From positions 3,173,001 through 3,237,000 of the forward strand of contig NC_087117.1 in assembly GCF_963855985.1 (NCBI RefSeq): DNA of 64,000 nt, given 5' to 3'. Shown here one piece after another: positions 22,011-35,100 of this stretch. Both the position numbers and the translations under genes were made by a program. The notes under the pieces were generated by a model. That model was not told the DNA's origin. It was given only the letters and a program-made list of their open reading frames with translations, and did not search any database. Origin of the DNA: Ostrinia nubilalis (taxonomy: Eukaryota; Arthropoda; Insecta; Lepidoptera; Crambidae). Each line of letters opens with the position of its first letter. Position 1 is the stretch's first letter.

Positions 22011-22392
22011 GGTGCGCCCGAAGATGGCTTACCTAGCCAATCTTCGCGGCAAACTCCTCGCACATTGAGAGTAATTACCCGCCGCCAACATAATTATAGT
22101 GAATGGCGGCAGATGGACAGGATTTACATAATCGCGTTTTGCGACGAGTTCAGTTGTGCGCTGCTCCTTGAATTCGCGGACTCGCCTCTACACAACACAA
22201 TCTCCCGCCATTCTAGGTGCTGTGCTGCCAAACCTTCCCATTGTGATTTGAGAGGGCCCATTTTGCATTTTTTCGTATGCTGCTTCTGGACATCTTTGTA
22301 CTTGATTATCTTAGGAGTTGACCGCCATGTTTCCGCTTACCCTCCTCAAGTTCAAAGTAGAAGATTGATTCCTACTACGCTAATTGAGGTCG

Positions 22393-22650
22393 TCCTCAAA
22401 GACGCAGGAGGACAAAGTGACTGACATAGCCCACAGAATCGCTAAAATCAAGTGGCAGTGGGCGGGGCACATATCTCGTAGAGCTGATGGCCGCTGGGGC
22501 AGTAAAGTTCTTGAGTGGCTACCACGAGCCGGAAAACGTAGCGTGGGCAGGCCTCCCACTAGGTGGACCGACGATTTGGGGAAGGTCGTAGGAAGTGCCT
22601 GGATGCGAGCGGCGCAGGACGTCTTTCGGCTGAAACGAAAGAACTAACGC
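22393..22650 (+). mobile_element. RTE 3'-end fragment
   Basis: It encodes ISRRADGRWGSKVLEWLPRA and GRPPTRWTDDLGK, ending with GAAACGAAAGAACTAACG. It lies inside the large hAT-like element. Confidence 0.75.
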
Positions 22651-24299
22651 TAAGAGATATGGCTAAACTAAAGAAATAGCAAAAATGGACCCTCGTAAAG
22701 CACTTGCATTTGATCTGATCACTATGAAGTCCATGGTCTTGACAATGACCACACTTAGTGAGAACCTCGCAAGTCTCTTAACTTTGGAAATGATCCATAA
22801 GGCTGGCAAGTCGCCTAACAAATTGTCTTATCACTCAATTAATCTGACATTTGTATTGTTAAAATTATGGAAAAGGATCATTCTTGCTCGTTTATTCCCT
22901 TGCCTAAGTATGACCCATGTAATATAGTATATCCGACCATAAATTTTAGCAGAAACCATACCAATCATAATCAGTACAATGTTTGGGAAAGAAAGAATCC
23001 TGTACGTCTGCTTTCGCTGCGGCTTCAGCTGGGTTTATCATAAAGGACTACTCTATGAAATTAAAAAGTAGTACCTTCTATCTAGCACACTTCTACTACC
23101 TGCTGATGGATTCTTATCTCAGTGACAGACAGTTTAAATCTCTCGGTGACAAAATCTTCTCTTTTTAGCTGCAGAGCTGGAGTACCTGCATTAAAACCCT
23201 GGGCCGTAGGATAACATGGAAAGACCATAAATATAAATAAAACAGAACTGAATATAATATTCCACCGACAGTCAGCTAATCCAACATTAACTATGTGCCT
23301 CCAAAGAGCTCAAAAATACATGTTAAGGGTACTTTTATCGGCACATTGGTACGCTCGCCTTTAGGAAATACACGAGAACCTGATCTCAGCCAAATCCGCT
23401 ATCCAAATTAATATTAAAGTATCTATGATCAAGAGAGCTAATTTACTAGAGTAAACTACTGCTCTAGTGGCTCAAACCCCAACCAACTGCAAATCATCTG
23501 ATTAGTCTTGACGACATATACTAAAAAAGCAGATTTAAAAAAAAAACCTAATGAATAAAGGTCAAACAAGGTCACGCCGCCGACGCCGCCGCCGCCGAGG
23601 TCAAAAAGTCGGCGCGCCGCCGCCGGCCAATTATATATCGGCGCCCACCTCTAATATGAATCATAAAATAAATTAGTTTTTGGTCTTTCAAGCACCAAAA
23701 AAGGGTTTTTTAACTAAGAATGACATCCCAGACTGCATCTCACTTAAGACCAGGTGCGATTGCGGTCTTGTTATGAATAAAAAAACATTATCATTTTTAT
23801 GTTAAGAATAATTTGTGTTTAAACAGTAAATAAGTAGTATATCCGTTAAGCTAGCAACCATAACACAAGCATATTTGTTGCTTATTTTACAAAATAAGCA
23901 ACTAGCTACAGCTAAATGGCGCTGTATGAAATTGCCCAACGATTTATTTATTTTTATTATTATTTCAGCTACACTTATGGCGTCCATAGCACATAATAAT
24001 ATACTGCTGAGCATAGGCCTCCAATGATTTCGAGATTAACTGATTGCCATTGCTACAACCTCTATAAGCTCATCTCACCTTCTTCACCTTGTAGGTGGAC
24101 GTCTTAACAACAATAGCTTGGATAAGTGATACAGCTCGGTAGAGTCATCTAAAATACCTTAGTGCCATAAGATGAAAGTCTACATCCAGTGTATCAGTGA
24201 TGACAAATTGTACTGAAAAGCGGCCTCTCACTGTAGGCTTACGAACCACAAAGTTGCATAGTGTACACTGGAGTGGACTATGCTTGTTTTTTTTATGCA

Positions 24300-24575
24300 A
24301 TCGAATCTGTAATGACGAGATCCGTAAACGATCTAAAGTCGCATGGTGGCATAGTCCGATGTTTTAGCAAGCTGAAGTGATAATGGGCAGGACACATAGT
24401 ATACAGAAATGATGCTATCCCATCACGTTTCTGGAGTGGAAGCTACGTGCCGGAAAGCTCAGTGTAGAACGTCCTCCCACAGGAAGGCGCAGGATGCAGG
24501 CCGCTACCAACCGGTCATTATGGAAATCATTGGGAGAGGCTTATGTTCAGTTGAAATGATTATGATGATGACAAA
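24300..24575 (+). mobile_element. Degraded RTE 3' end with ATGATG tail
   Basis: CCGTAAACGATCTAAAGTCG through GGGAGAGGCTTATGTTCAG, then TGATTATGATGATG. Confidence 0.65.
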
Positions 24576-25008
24576 ATATTATGGATGTATACTAAAGTTT
24601 AAAAAAAATGTTTTTTCACGAATTATTGTGGAATCGTTGCATTTTTTGTTCATAACAACAGATCATTGTTTTTGTTATAATATGATTATTTTCTTAATTT
24701 AGAGCCAATTGTACATAAATATCATAAATTTTGTTTCTATTTTTGATTAATATGTAACAAATTCTGATTCATATGGGCACAAAATATTTGAACGTCGATA
24801 TCTTGAAAACTACATTACAAAAACGAGTCCCTTATCCAAATATATGTTATTGGGTGTACCTATTTTCATATGAGTCTATGTTACAAACCTAAAATTGAAT
24901 TTGAAATTTGTCCATATGAATCAGCCGAAGAATGCGGTTTCGAAGAAGTGCCCTTGAAGAGCCCAATGTCAAAGTAGGTTAAAGGTGAGGGCTTACCATG
25001 TGTTTACG

Positions 25009-25449
25009 TAAGGCCTCAGCCTCGAACTTAGCGGGCAGCGGGGCGGGAGCGGCGGCGGCGCGGCAGCGGCAGGATCTTATGCGTGAAATCAAATAGACCG
25101 GTTCTCGAAAACAGCGGCGCGGCAGCGGCGCCGGAGCGGGCAACGAGCGGGCAGCGGCGAGGGAGCGGGTAACGAGCGGGCAGCGCACTCCTTCTTTTGC
25201 CCACAATAAATCGAGCGTTAGGAATAAATTTGAATCGAAATAAAATTGTCGCCGTTGTTCAGACATTTCGTTTGCGAATAAAAACAAATATCTCGACAAC
25301 ACAACCCCGAAGACAACACTTCGCCGCTAAAGCGCCGCGCGAGCTGCCCGCTTGTTTCGAGAACGGGTCTGCGTTGCCCGCCCCGATCCCGCGCCGCCGC
25401 CGCCGCCGCCCCGCTGCCCGCTAAATTCGAGGCTGAGGCTGAGGCCTTA
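25009..25449. mobile_element. GC-rich palindromic element inside a second family E MITE
   Basis: Inverted ends TAAGGCCTCAGCCTCGAA / TTCGAGGCTGAGGCTGAGG with GCGGGCAGCGG arms; the family E halves flank it (GCTTACCATGTGTTTACG on the left, CGCTAGCGAGCACAC at about 25550). It is the most GC-rich stretch in the 25-kb region. Confidence 0.7.
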
Positions 25450-25820
25450 GAGTACTTGGCTGGCGAGAGCGTAAAAAATGACTTTAACAATTGTACAGCG
25501 CCCGTTCTTTCAAGAACTAAAATCTTCATAGATTTTTTGACGTACTCGCTAGCGAGCACACGTAACATGAACAACTTTCGTCTTCGAATCTTTTGCGTAT
25601 TCGACAAAATTCGATACTCAACCTTCGAATTAAACGATAACGTGACAATTTTGATTCTCAAAATAAGTTTCGTGCAACCATTTCTCATACTAAGTTCACT
25701 TTACGACACGTTCACAAGGGCGCTGTTGTAGTTTTCGTACTAAATCTTTTGATGGCGATTCGAAATTTCGAATACGCAAACGATACGAACTCGAAAGTTT
25801 TTCGTGCTAGCCGTACAGTT

Positions 25821-26124
25821 AGTGCCTGAGGTATGAGAACGGCAGAGGATGTTTTAGTTGATGTGAAAGTAATTGACGTGAGCGAGACTTCAGTCTGCTT
25901 ACCATGAGTTTACGTTTAGGTGTACGCTAGCGAGTAGGTCCTACGTCAAAAATTCTATAAAGGTTTTAGTTCTTGAAAGTAGCCGCTAGGGTCGTCATTT
26001 TTTTACGCAGTCGCTAGCGAGCACACCTAACGTAAACTCATGGTAAGCACACCGGATTTGTATGCTCTGTCACGTCATAATATGTCAATGCCACCTCCGT
26101 GACACTCCCATACCTCAGGCACTC
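25821..26124. mobile_element. MITE family D with MITE family E nested inside (25897-26048)
   Basis: Outer TIR AGTGCCTGAGGTATG / CATACCTCAGGCACT; inner TIR GCTTACCATGAGTTTACG / CGTAAACTCATGGTAAGC. An uninterrupted family D copy is at 17947-18082 and a piece at 52329-52400. Confidence 0.78.
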
Positions 26125-26176
26125 AGAAGCGCTAGACCTATAGACAAAAATAAAACACAATCTAGACATCAGCACG

Positions 26177-26182
26177 TTTATT
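26177..26182 (-). terminator. AATAAA polyadenylation signal overlapping the stop codon
   Basis: The minus strand reads GCTGAATAAACG, so the hexamer overlaps the TAA stop of the 26.2-36.1 kb gene. The 3' UTR must be only a few tens of bases. Confidence 0.6.
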
Positions 26183-29100
26183 CAGCTCTAAGACAGCGGT
26201 CGCTGCAGCGCTTGAGACAATCCGCGTCGTTGCGGCAGTGCGCGCGGCAACTGGCCTGGCAACGGGTTACGGTGCGAACGTTCGTCCGCGCGAGCCGCTC
26301 GTCGAACATTACGCTGGAAGAGAAGAAATAAAATTATTTTATTTGGCAACAAAAGACACACAAAAATACCTAGTTGTCAGTCGTGTTTAACGCCCGTATT
26401 CACAAACGATGCTTGCTTAAGTGAAGCTGCAAATCAAACGCACAGCGTTGAATAGAGTTCTGTGATTGGTTCGTATGTGATGTGACCCTGTGCATCCACG
26501 CGCACTGTGAGACCTCATAGTTATGTTTGTTAATACGGGCCTAAGGCCCATAGGTACTGAATAAACTATTTCATTTTGACACTGATTTTCAGTGGTGGAA
26601 GAGGTGAGCTTTATAATGAAATCATTCTTTGACCACAATATCAACATTATGGTCCTTCGAACCGGATCACCTCAAACTGAGTACTATCGAGATATGGTCC
26701 TCTGAGCCGGATCGCCTCAAAATTTGATATTACCGAGATATGGTCCACCACACTGTCGTGGGACATCCACCCACATGGTGGACCGACGACATCATAAAGG
26801 TAGCAAGAAGGCGCTGGATTCATGCCGCTACCAACCGGTCGACACGAAAATCATTGGGGGAGGTCTAGTTCAGCAGTGGACGTCCTGTGGCTGAAATGAT
26901 GATGATGAGACATGGTCCTTTGAGCCAGATCGCCAAAATTGAAACTCACCTGTCAATAAAAGGCACAGAGGTGCAGGTAGCAGCATCGCAGTGTAGCACA
27001 GGGGGCGCCACTGCGGCCATCAGTGAACTATCCTCTCCCACCACGTATGGGATATGGTCTATGTACACGTTATCAAATAGGCACATGCGTTTCATGTACT
27101 CCTCGGAATGAGTGAACATTGTGGGAGGGATGCCTGAAAGAAACGAATAACTCGTTAAATAAAACAAGAAATTAAGGTGACAATAACCCAACAATGTAGA
27201 CATCGGACTGCCGATTCGAGATTCAAGGAACGGTAGTAAGATTCTCGACAAACTGTTGGAATTTTGATGAGGCCTGCACCTCTTTCATGAACAACTTTCG
27301 TCTTCGAATCGTTTGCGTATTCGACAAAATTCGATACTCAACCTTCGAATAAAACGATAACGACAATTTTGATAAGTTTCGTGCAACCATTTCCCATAGT
27401 AAGTTCACTTTACGACACATTCACAAGGGAGCTGTTGTATTTTTCGTACTATATCTTTTGATGGCGATTCTAATAGGTACGCAAACAATTCGAACTCGAA
27501 AGTTTTTCGTGCTAGCCGTACTTATCGCCGCTACAATACCTATTGGTTTCTTTGTCTAGTACCCATGGTAGGTAGTTATTTTCGTACAAGCTTGCTCTCT
27601 TTTGCTTAATTTGGGACTAAAGGTGCTGTATAAAATGTTTTTTTTAATGTATAACAAGGCAGGTAGGTGGACCGACGACCTCATAAAGGTAGCGGGAAGG
27701 CGCTGGATGCAGGCCGCTACCAACCGGCCATTGTGGAAATCATTGGGGGAGGCCTATGTTCAGCAGTGGATGCCCTATGGCTGAAATGATGATGATGATG
27801 AAGGCAAGTAGGTATTTGACCGCAATCGCACGGTGTGTTAAGTGAGATGCAGTCTAGGATGTCCAAGGACATTTATTTCTATGGAAGCTTCATTACTCGC
27901 GACACGACATCTAACGATATTGCCTTTTACATTGATAAAGCACTCACCAACTGCAAAATATCTGGTGTTACACATATGCTCCTGTATGAGCTCCGAGCGG
28001 TTGTTGAACCAGCCGATCAGCCACTTCAGGTCCTCGAACTTGGTGATCTCATCGTTGATCACCTTCCTGGTGAGACGAAGATACTCCACGTCCGCTTCTA
28101 TCACCGACTCGTCCTTGTCTTCACCATAACTAAAAAAATCATTCGTCAGCTCATTTAGGCTGGGTTGCATCTTACTTTAACTTTAACAAACGTCGAAACT
28201 CTGCAGGTCAAACTCTATACAAAATAATGGTTACGGTTTGTTGGTAATCCAGTTTTACGGGATCCAGTAATGCAGGGTATCTACTGCAAAACTGGACTAG
28301 GTATTGAGAAACATACATTGTGTGTATTTGAAATTCAAATGACAAATTCGAACGGTTCTGATTTACTCGTATACGGGACACTGCAAACGAGTTGTTCGTG
28401 TAAACGTTATTATTAAAACTCCTTAACGGGATCCTCCAAAAAACGGGATGTATCCATGGGAACAAGTCGTTTTAGTTAAGGTTAAAGAAAGCTAGTGTAA
28501 CTCGGACTCAACCTCTACTGCAGGAAATTAGAGAGGGTCGTCCCTTATTGATCTAGTCAATAAGAGACGACAAAAGGAGGATTTGGCCTACACTCCCCAC
28601 GCTGGCCAAACGGTTTGAGGAGGCCTGATCTTCGGGACTATTCCTACCTCTCGTTAACACCACTGCTATGTTTTTTGCTGCTGGTTGGTGCTGCTGCGGG
28701 TTTTTATTGGCAGTCAAGCTGTAGATCCTGGCTACACAGGAGTTGCAGCAGTGGGAACGAGAGGTGGGAATAGTCCCGTAAGAGCTTCCATTTTGCTTTA
28801 AAAATACAAGCGGTAGAAGATCAGAGCTTACTTCCTGTACTGCATCTTGAGGATGGCCTCCGACATGTGGATCCTGAATATGACCCCGGGCCGCAGGTGG
28901 GCCTGGTACAGGTCCTTGGGCATCTCCACGAAGTTCGACTCCCAGTCCTGGATAGAAACAATCATATTGTACGGGGAAGGACCCAGAAACGACCAAACCA
29001 GGACCGCAGCAAGGGAGCAGTTATCGAATCTTGCTTGCATAATAGGCTACTAAAGACGCCTGTTACGAGTAGGTACCAGTATTCTATCTTCTAAAATTAA

Positions 29101-32100
29101 AAGTACAACTCGGTCGAGTTAACTGCGCACCACGTTGAATGCGACTCCGCACTCACCCGCACACCTCCCCGCGTTAGCCCCGTCCGTACCAAAGCGTCGA
29201 TGCGACGTCACTGCCGTCGGTTGCGCGGTTAACTCGACCGGCGGGCTGTGTGAGTATACATCAAACGTCCTCACTAGTAAGCGCGTTAAAAAATGCATGA
29301 AAATTTCAGTTCTTTCGAACGTTTCCGCTAGGGGCGCTGTACAATCCGTCTTACATTTATAATGTCCCTCTTTTACCCGGTCAACATCGAATGTGATCGA
29401 ATGCGTTTGACGTAAACTCACACTAGGCCCGATTGCGCTAATTTTTAACATCTCCAATTCTTCTCCAGTTGCGCTCCGTTTTTCATTCCAGCTACCTCAG
29501 CACCTCGCAAATTCTGTATCGCGGTAAAGTACACGCGCAAACAAAGACAAAACAACGGATTTAATCACTTTCCAATAAAAGTCCGAACACCTTATTTTTT
29601 CACTAAAGCACAGAAAATGTTCGTGAAGGCGTTTGACTTGAGTTTGACAAAAAGTAGCTTTTACACAAAGAAGCAGTTGCGTTTTGTTTTCGTTTCAACT
29701 AGCTGTCTAAGCGACACCGCGATACGAATTTGTGACTTTCGTTCGTCGTCTAGTCGCGTTGTAGTTGAAAATATTGTTGTATATGGGGCACAGGTTGTAG
29801 TTTTGAGTACCTAAGTATCTTACCTTAACAGGCGGGTCGTACGTGTCATAACTAAGTTTTTGCTTCTTCTTCTTCTTCTTTTTCTCTTGCTGCGTTTCGG
29901 TGTTATCGCTGCGGCGCGCTGCTTTTGGCACCTCGGTCTTCGAAGCGTTCTTGAACTGTCAATCATAGAGTAACTACATAATTATGATGACCATCAATCA
30001 ATGACTGTATCGTTTCAGCCAAATGACGACCACTGCTGAACAAAAGCCACAAGGATTTCCGTAACGACCGGTCCCTGACTTTCGGGACTATTCCCACCTC
30101 TCGTTCCCACCACTGCAACTCCTGTGTAGCCAAGATCTACAGCTTGACCGCCAATAACCCAACCAATGAAGGTCAAGTTTGTCCCGGGGGAAAGATAAAC
30201 TGTCATTGAACCCGCAACGAAATTAATCAGAAGAACATAGGAGGAGTTCGAAATTAAGGTCCCTGACTGCTTCTTATAGAGTTGATGTCGAGTTCTTCTC
30301 GAGTGACAACCACGGGCCGGAGAACGTAGTGTGGCAGGCCCCTCACTAGGTGGACCGAAGATCTGGTAAAGGTCGCGGGAAGTACGTCGCTGCGTGCAAT
30401 GGCTTTAACTTCAAAGTTTTTGCGTTAAGAATCGCATTTCAAAGTCTAAATATACTCGTAGCTTGAAAAATGCAAATTGCAATTGGAATTCGATTATAAA
30501 TCAAGCTCAGAATTTGTTGATTCTGAGAAAATTTGGATTTTCCTTATACCGGAGACTAAAAAATGCATGGTTGCTTAAAATTATTCCTATAGGTCATCTC
30601 CTAAAATATCAAACATATTACATATAAATAACTACTTTTTGCTGCATCTTGCTTGCGGCGGCTTCGCCCGTGATCATTCAAAGATTTATTAAAACCTGTA
30701 TCTTTTTTACTTCCGCTTCCATTTCAATACTTTTTAGTGACTGCGCCAGAAGGAAGGTTATGTTTTTGTATTGTACGATGTATTTTTTCTTTGCCATGCT
30801 CTCCTAAATAGTAGTAAGTCGTCTAGCTAGACGTTTTCAACCCGACGCGAGGAATGCGGGAACGTGTGCCTATTATGCATGTACCAGCGCTTTCCGTCGA
30901 GGGGTGCCCAATGGAGAAGTTTCCAATTTTATCTTTTAATAAAACTTGAAAACATAAGGAAAACCAATAATAATTGTGGAAGAATCATGAAAATATCTTT
31001 ACAAAATTAAATAAAGAAGTCACAGAGCCCTAAAGTTACGCATAACAAATATTTTGCGCCATTTGATCGGTGTAGTCACGGCACCGTCTATATTTGAGTT
31101 CCACGCGAAAATATTATGTAAGTAGGTGTAATTTAAATAATTAATTTTGCAGCCATTTCTTGATGGCTTGATTCATGAGCTATGATGATACTCATCAAAG
31201 CTCATGAGATAGTACTATCAATTATCATCTTCGAATCGCTAGCCCAACATCCTTGAGCAACAGTCCTTTCTAGCATGTGCCCGCTACAAGTTTTGTAGTG
31301 GCGAGTCCATAGATGTTGCCACACCACTACTGCAAAAAGTATCTACCTCGTTGTCGTCGGGTGGTGCGGTGGTTGCACGCTGTCTCCCTCGCCGTCTGCC
31401 TCCGTGCCCTCTCCTCCTCTAAATAATAAAGAACAAACCATACAGAATTAAGCTCAAAACTCGATTCAATTTTCAAGTATAAAGAAAGAGACTTTTTTTT
31501 AAAGATTATTAGCAATTTCTAAATTTGCATAAATTACTAATAGTCCCGTTAGCCCCTCGTGTTAAGCTAAATAAGCTTGTGTTACGAGTGGGCTCACCAC
31601 AATAGTCGAGCGGCGGTGGGAGTCGAACCCGCGTTCCTCGGATCTTGGCCAGTCCGACTACTTTACTGTTGGGCTATCGTGGCTATAAAATTTGTGGCTT
31701 TTGATAGGTTGAATTTCAATAGTTAGATCAATTACAGGGCAGAAATTGTGATTGCGATTGAATAGAATTTTGAGTATTGTTTTGAAATAACATTGCTCGA
31801 GTAAGTTATAATTTGATTTTGAACTTACTTGATACTTATCCTATAATACGAATAGATAAATACCTATATCTGCACTTCTACGAATAGCTCCTACTATAGA
31901 ACTATAGAATCACTTAACATCAGGCAGGTGTGACTGCAATCAAATCAAATTAAGAGAGAGCGTCGAACTCCTCTAAGCCTTCCTCAATAAATGGGCTAGC
32001 CAACAAAAAAGAATTTTTCAAATCGGACCAGTAGTTCCTGAGATTAGCGCGTTAACCTCAAATCTTCAACTTTTTCAACTTTTTCAACTTTTGAAATTCA

Positions 32101-35100
32101 AGGATGTGTACAATAAAAGACAATTTCAGGACCCATCATTTATTTGCTTACTCCTCAACATCTTTAGGCTCCGTTATGGAGTCCACAAACACCACAGAGT
32201 TGCACTCCGCTGCGTCACACTGCAACATGGGGGGCACTTCCACAGGAGTCACTGAGTACTCATCACCAATGACGTATGGATTCCCGTCAATCCAAAGGGC
32301 ATCGAACAAGCAATAAATGTGCACTTTGATACTCATGTAGCTGATGAATTTATAGATCCTTCCACCACACTCTCCCAAATGCTCCTTAATGCTTTTATCT
32401 GTCTTATACATCAACAATAAATTATGGAACTTCGTGATTTCGTCCATTACCACCTTCTTGATCAAATTAGTGTAGATTATATCAGCTTCAATATGCCTTT
32501 CTGGGTCTTCGTACATGCGCTGCTTGATTCGCAATATGGCGTCGGACATTCGCACCCGAAAGATTACTCCTGGGTTCATCTGGTCGGGCAAGATTCCAGG
32601 CTTCTTGGTGGTGGTGGAGAACTCCAGGATCCGGTCTTTGACTGGCTCAGGGTAGGTGTAGTGGTGAGGCCGTTCGCGCAGCTTCGGACCGTTGATGGTA
32701 TTGAATGTCCGGATGTTCTGGAGCAGAAAACGGGTGGTCAGGTCTTGGGGCTGCACTGATACACTTGGTCACACTATTTACGAATGTTTTGGTCACTTTA
32801 GAATAGAAATTTGTAAGTAATGAACACTATACACAGCACAACTCAAATGCGGTTGCAGCAAACGGACGCAACGTGGATGATCGGAAAATTTAATTAATAC
32901 CTTCAATAACTCTATAGTTAGTTAAGTGGTTACTTATTTATCAAAAATAGTAAGTCCTTTGTTTGTTTTATACAGTACGCGTTTTTTCATTATCACTCAA
33001 GTACCTACCTCAGATGTTATCGATTTCAAAATAATTTTGACTTTGACTTCGTACAGTCATTTCAATGGTTTTAACAAATACTCGTACAAAGAACGAAAAG
33101 GGCCCAGGGCAGGGAAACTTGAAAAGGGCTTATTTTAAAGAATTATTTTCTTCATCCTTTTCAGGTTTCAGGACTTGCCCTACCACTTCGGAACAACATG
33201 AGATGGTACTGCGAAGAAGTGGAGCAAGAAACTCAGTTCCTTTATCTATCGGATTTATACTTCTTTTTTAGGGTTCCGTAGTCCTGACAAGGAACCCTTA
33301 TAGTTTCGACATGTCTGTCTGTCTGTCCGAGGTTTTGCTTGGAAACTATTGGCACTAGAGAGCTGTAATTTTGTGGAGGTATGTATATTAATCACGCCGA
33401 CAAAACGGTAGAATTTTTTTTTAATACATATTCGTTTCTGCCATCTTACCTTAGCTCGCCTCTTGATCCGGTTGTGCTCGGATGGCTCGCCGTGCTGCTC
33501 GAGGTAGGAATCGAACCTGCTGAAGTCGAACGGTGCCCAGGAGTCCACTCCTGGTTTTGTGTGGATTTCTTTGTTGACTTCCTCCTGTGTAACACAAATA
33601 AGAGTTAAAGCCACCACTGGACTACTGTGGTGAACCCTCTCGAATCACAAGCATTCAGCATAGCATGAGGGGTTAACGGGACTAGGTAATTTGTGCAATA
33701 ACTACTTTTTAAGTATCTATTTTTTTTTTTTTAAGTAAAAGGGGCAGGAAAGTTCTTGAATGGCGACCACGAGCCGGAATACGTAGCGTGGGCAAGCCTC
33801 CCACTAGGTGGACCGACAATCTGGTGAAGGTCGCGGGAGGCGCCTGGATGCGAGCGGCGCAGAACCGGTCTTTGTGGAAATCCTTGGGGGAGGCCTTTGT
33901 CCAGCAGTGGACGTCTTTTGGCTGAAACGAACGAACGAAGTAAAATTTACGGTGTGAAAACGTAGTAAGTAATTCTTTTTTTAAAGATTTATTGTTCCTA
34001 AGAGCTGCTTCTAAGACCAACTTGTGCTTCCCAGTGACCCCAGTTAGCGTCTAACTTCTTTTAACACAACACATAACTCGCCAGTGGTCTTATTATTTAT
34101 TTATTTATTTTATTTATTATTAACGTCATTAGAATTCTTGTGCTTGCTGAGGCACCCTTTAATTAAGGAAAAAATCCTATTAATGAATCACTAAACTATT
34201 TAGGTATTGTTTATGCTTTGTTGTGTATTTTTAAATAAATAAATGAATATACCTTGCCATGCGCCATGCTCTTAGGTCCCATGAACTGCACGGGCTGCTC
34301 GTACAACTCGTCCTTTACCTTAAAATCACAAAAACACTCATTATGAAACACCCACATACAAAGGGGCTCTCTATACCTAAGTCCGCCTGGCTAGCTACCA
34401 CCATCTTAGCAGTTGGAGGTGAGATAGCCAGTTCCACTGTGGTGAAGGATTCCGGGTGAATCTCGCTTTTCGAATTCATTTATGGGGAAATGTATTAAAT
34501 TATTTAATAAATTACCACAAACTGTTGTAGAGCTACCCATTCATAAATTCAAAGCACATATTAAAAGTACCTTAATGAAAAAGGGCTACTATAAAGTCGA
34601 TGATTATTTAAAAGATAAAAATGTTTGGGATGCGTAACTGCCTAGCTCGCATAAATATTTATAACTATGTATTTTGAAAACCTGTAAACCTTTGAAAAAG
34701 AGGCTGACAATAGTGTCTGAGTTTCTTGCGCTGCTTCTTCTCAGCACTGGCCCATTTATTGTCCTGAAGCAGTGGTAGGGTTAATACTGGGACGTGTAAA
34801 AGTGCTTTTTTAAAGCCTACTTACAGAAATAAATGAGTTTTACTGAGAGTTTTTTTTAGTTTTTACCTTTGGCTTGATCACTTTCCAGGTGAGATGCAGG
34901 CCAAGAGCATAGCCGTTATGATACAAATAATATATTATAAAAAAGTTACTTAGGCATTAAGGAAGGCGCTGGACACAGGCCGCTGCCAACCGGGCAACAT
35001 TGAAAGCATTGGGGGAGGCCTATGTTCAGCAGTGGACATCCTATGGCTGAGATGATGATGATGATGACGCATTATGGGCATATACATTATCATTGACATT

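Larger units (their letters stand above)
21125..23500 (+). mobile_element. Jockey-like reverse transcriptase fragments, heavily decayed
   Basis: NHNLWKATKYL (21250-21290), DPRKALAFDLITMK through KAGKSPNKLSYHSINL (22685-22880), YYLLMDSYLSDRQFKSL (23095-23150). Interrupted by a hAT MITE and an RTE end. Confidence 0.7.
20024..23653. mobile_element. 3.63-kb hAT-like element carrying LINE fragments
   Basis: The termini are inverted repeats TAGAGGTGGGCGCC and GGCGCCCACCTCTA, each followed inward by GCC/GGC-rich arrays. An exact 8-bp duplication ATATGAAT lies at 20016-20023 and 23654-23661, the size expected of hAT transposases. Inside are an RNase H-like LINE fragment, Jockey-like reverse transcriptase fragments, an RTE end and a smaller hAT MITE. 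No transposase frame was seen, so it is non-autonomous. Confidence 0.83.

Noticed and set aside
32424..32759. Plus-strand open frame
   Set aside because: Antisense shadow of the intronless C-terminal copy.
34867..34904. Possible exon of the unknown secreted gene
   Set aside because: It belongs to the CTCACCTGATGGTAAGT-type dispersed repeat, and the neighbouring exons join in phase without it.
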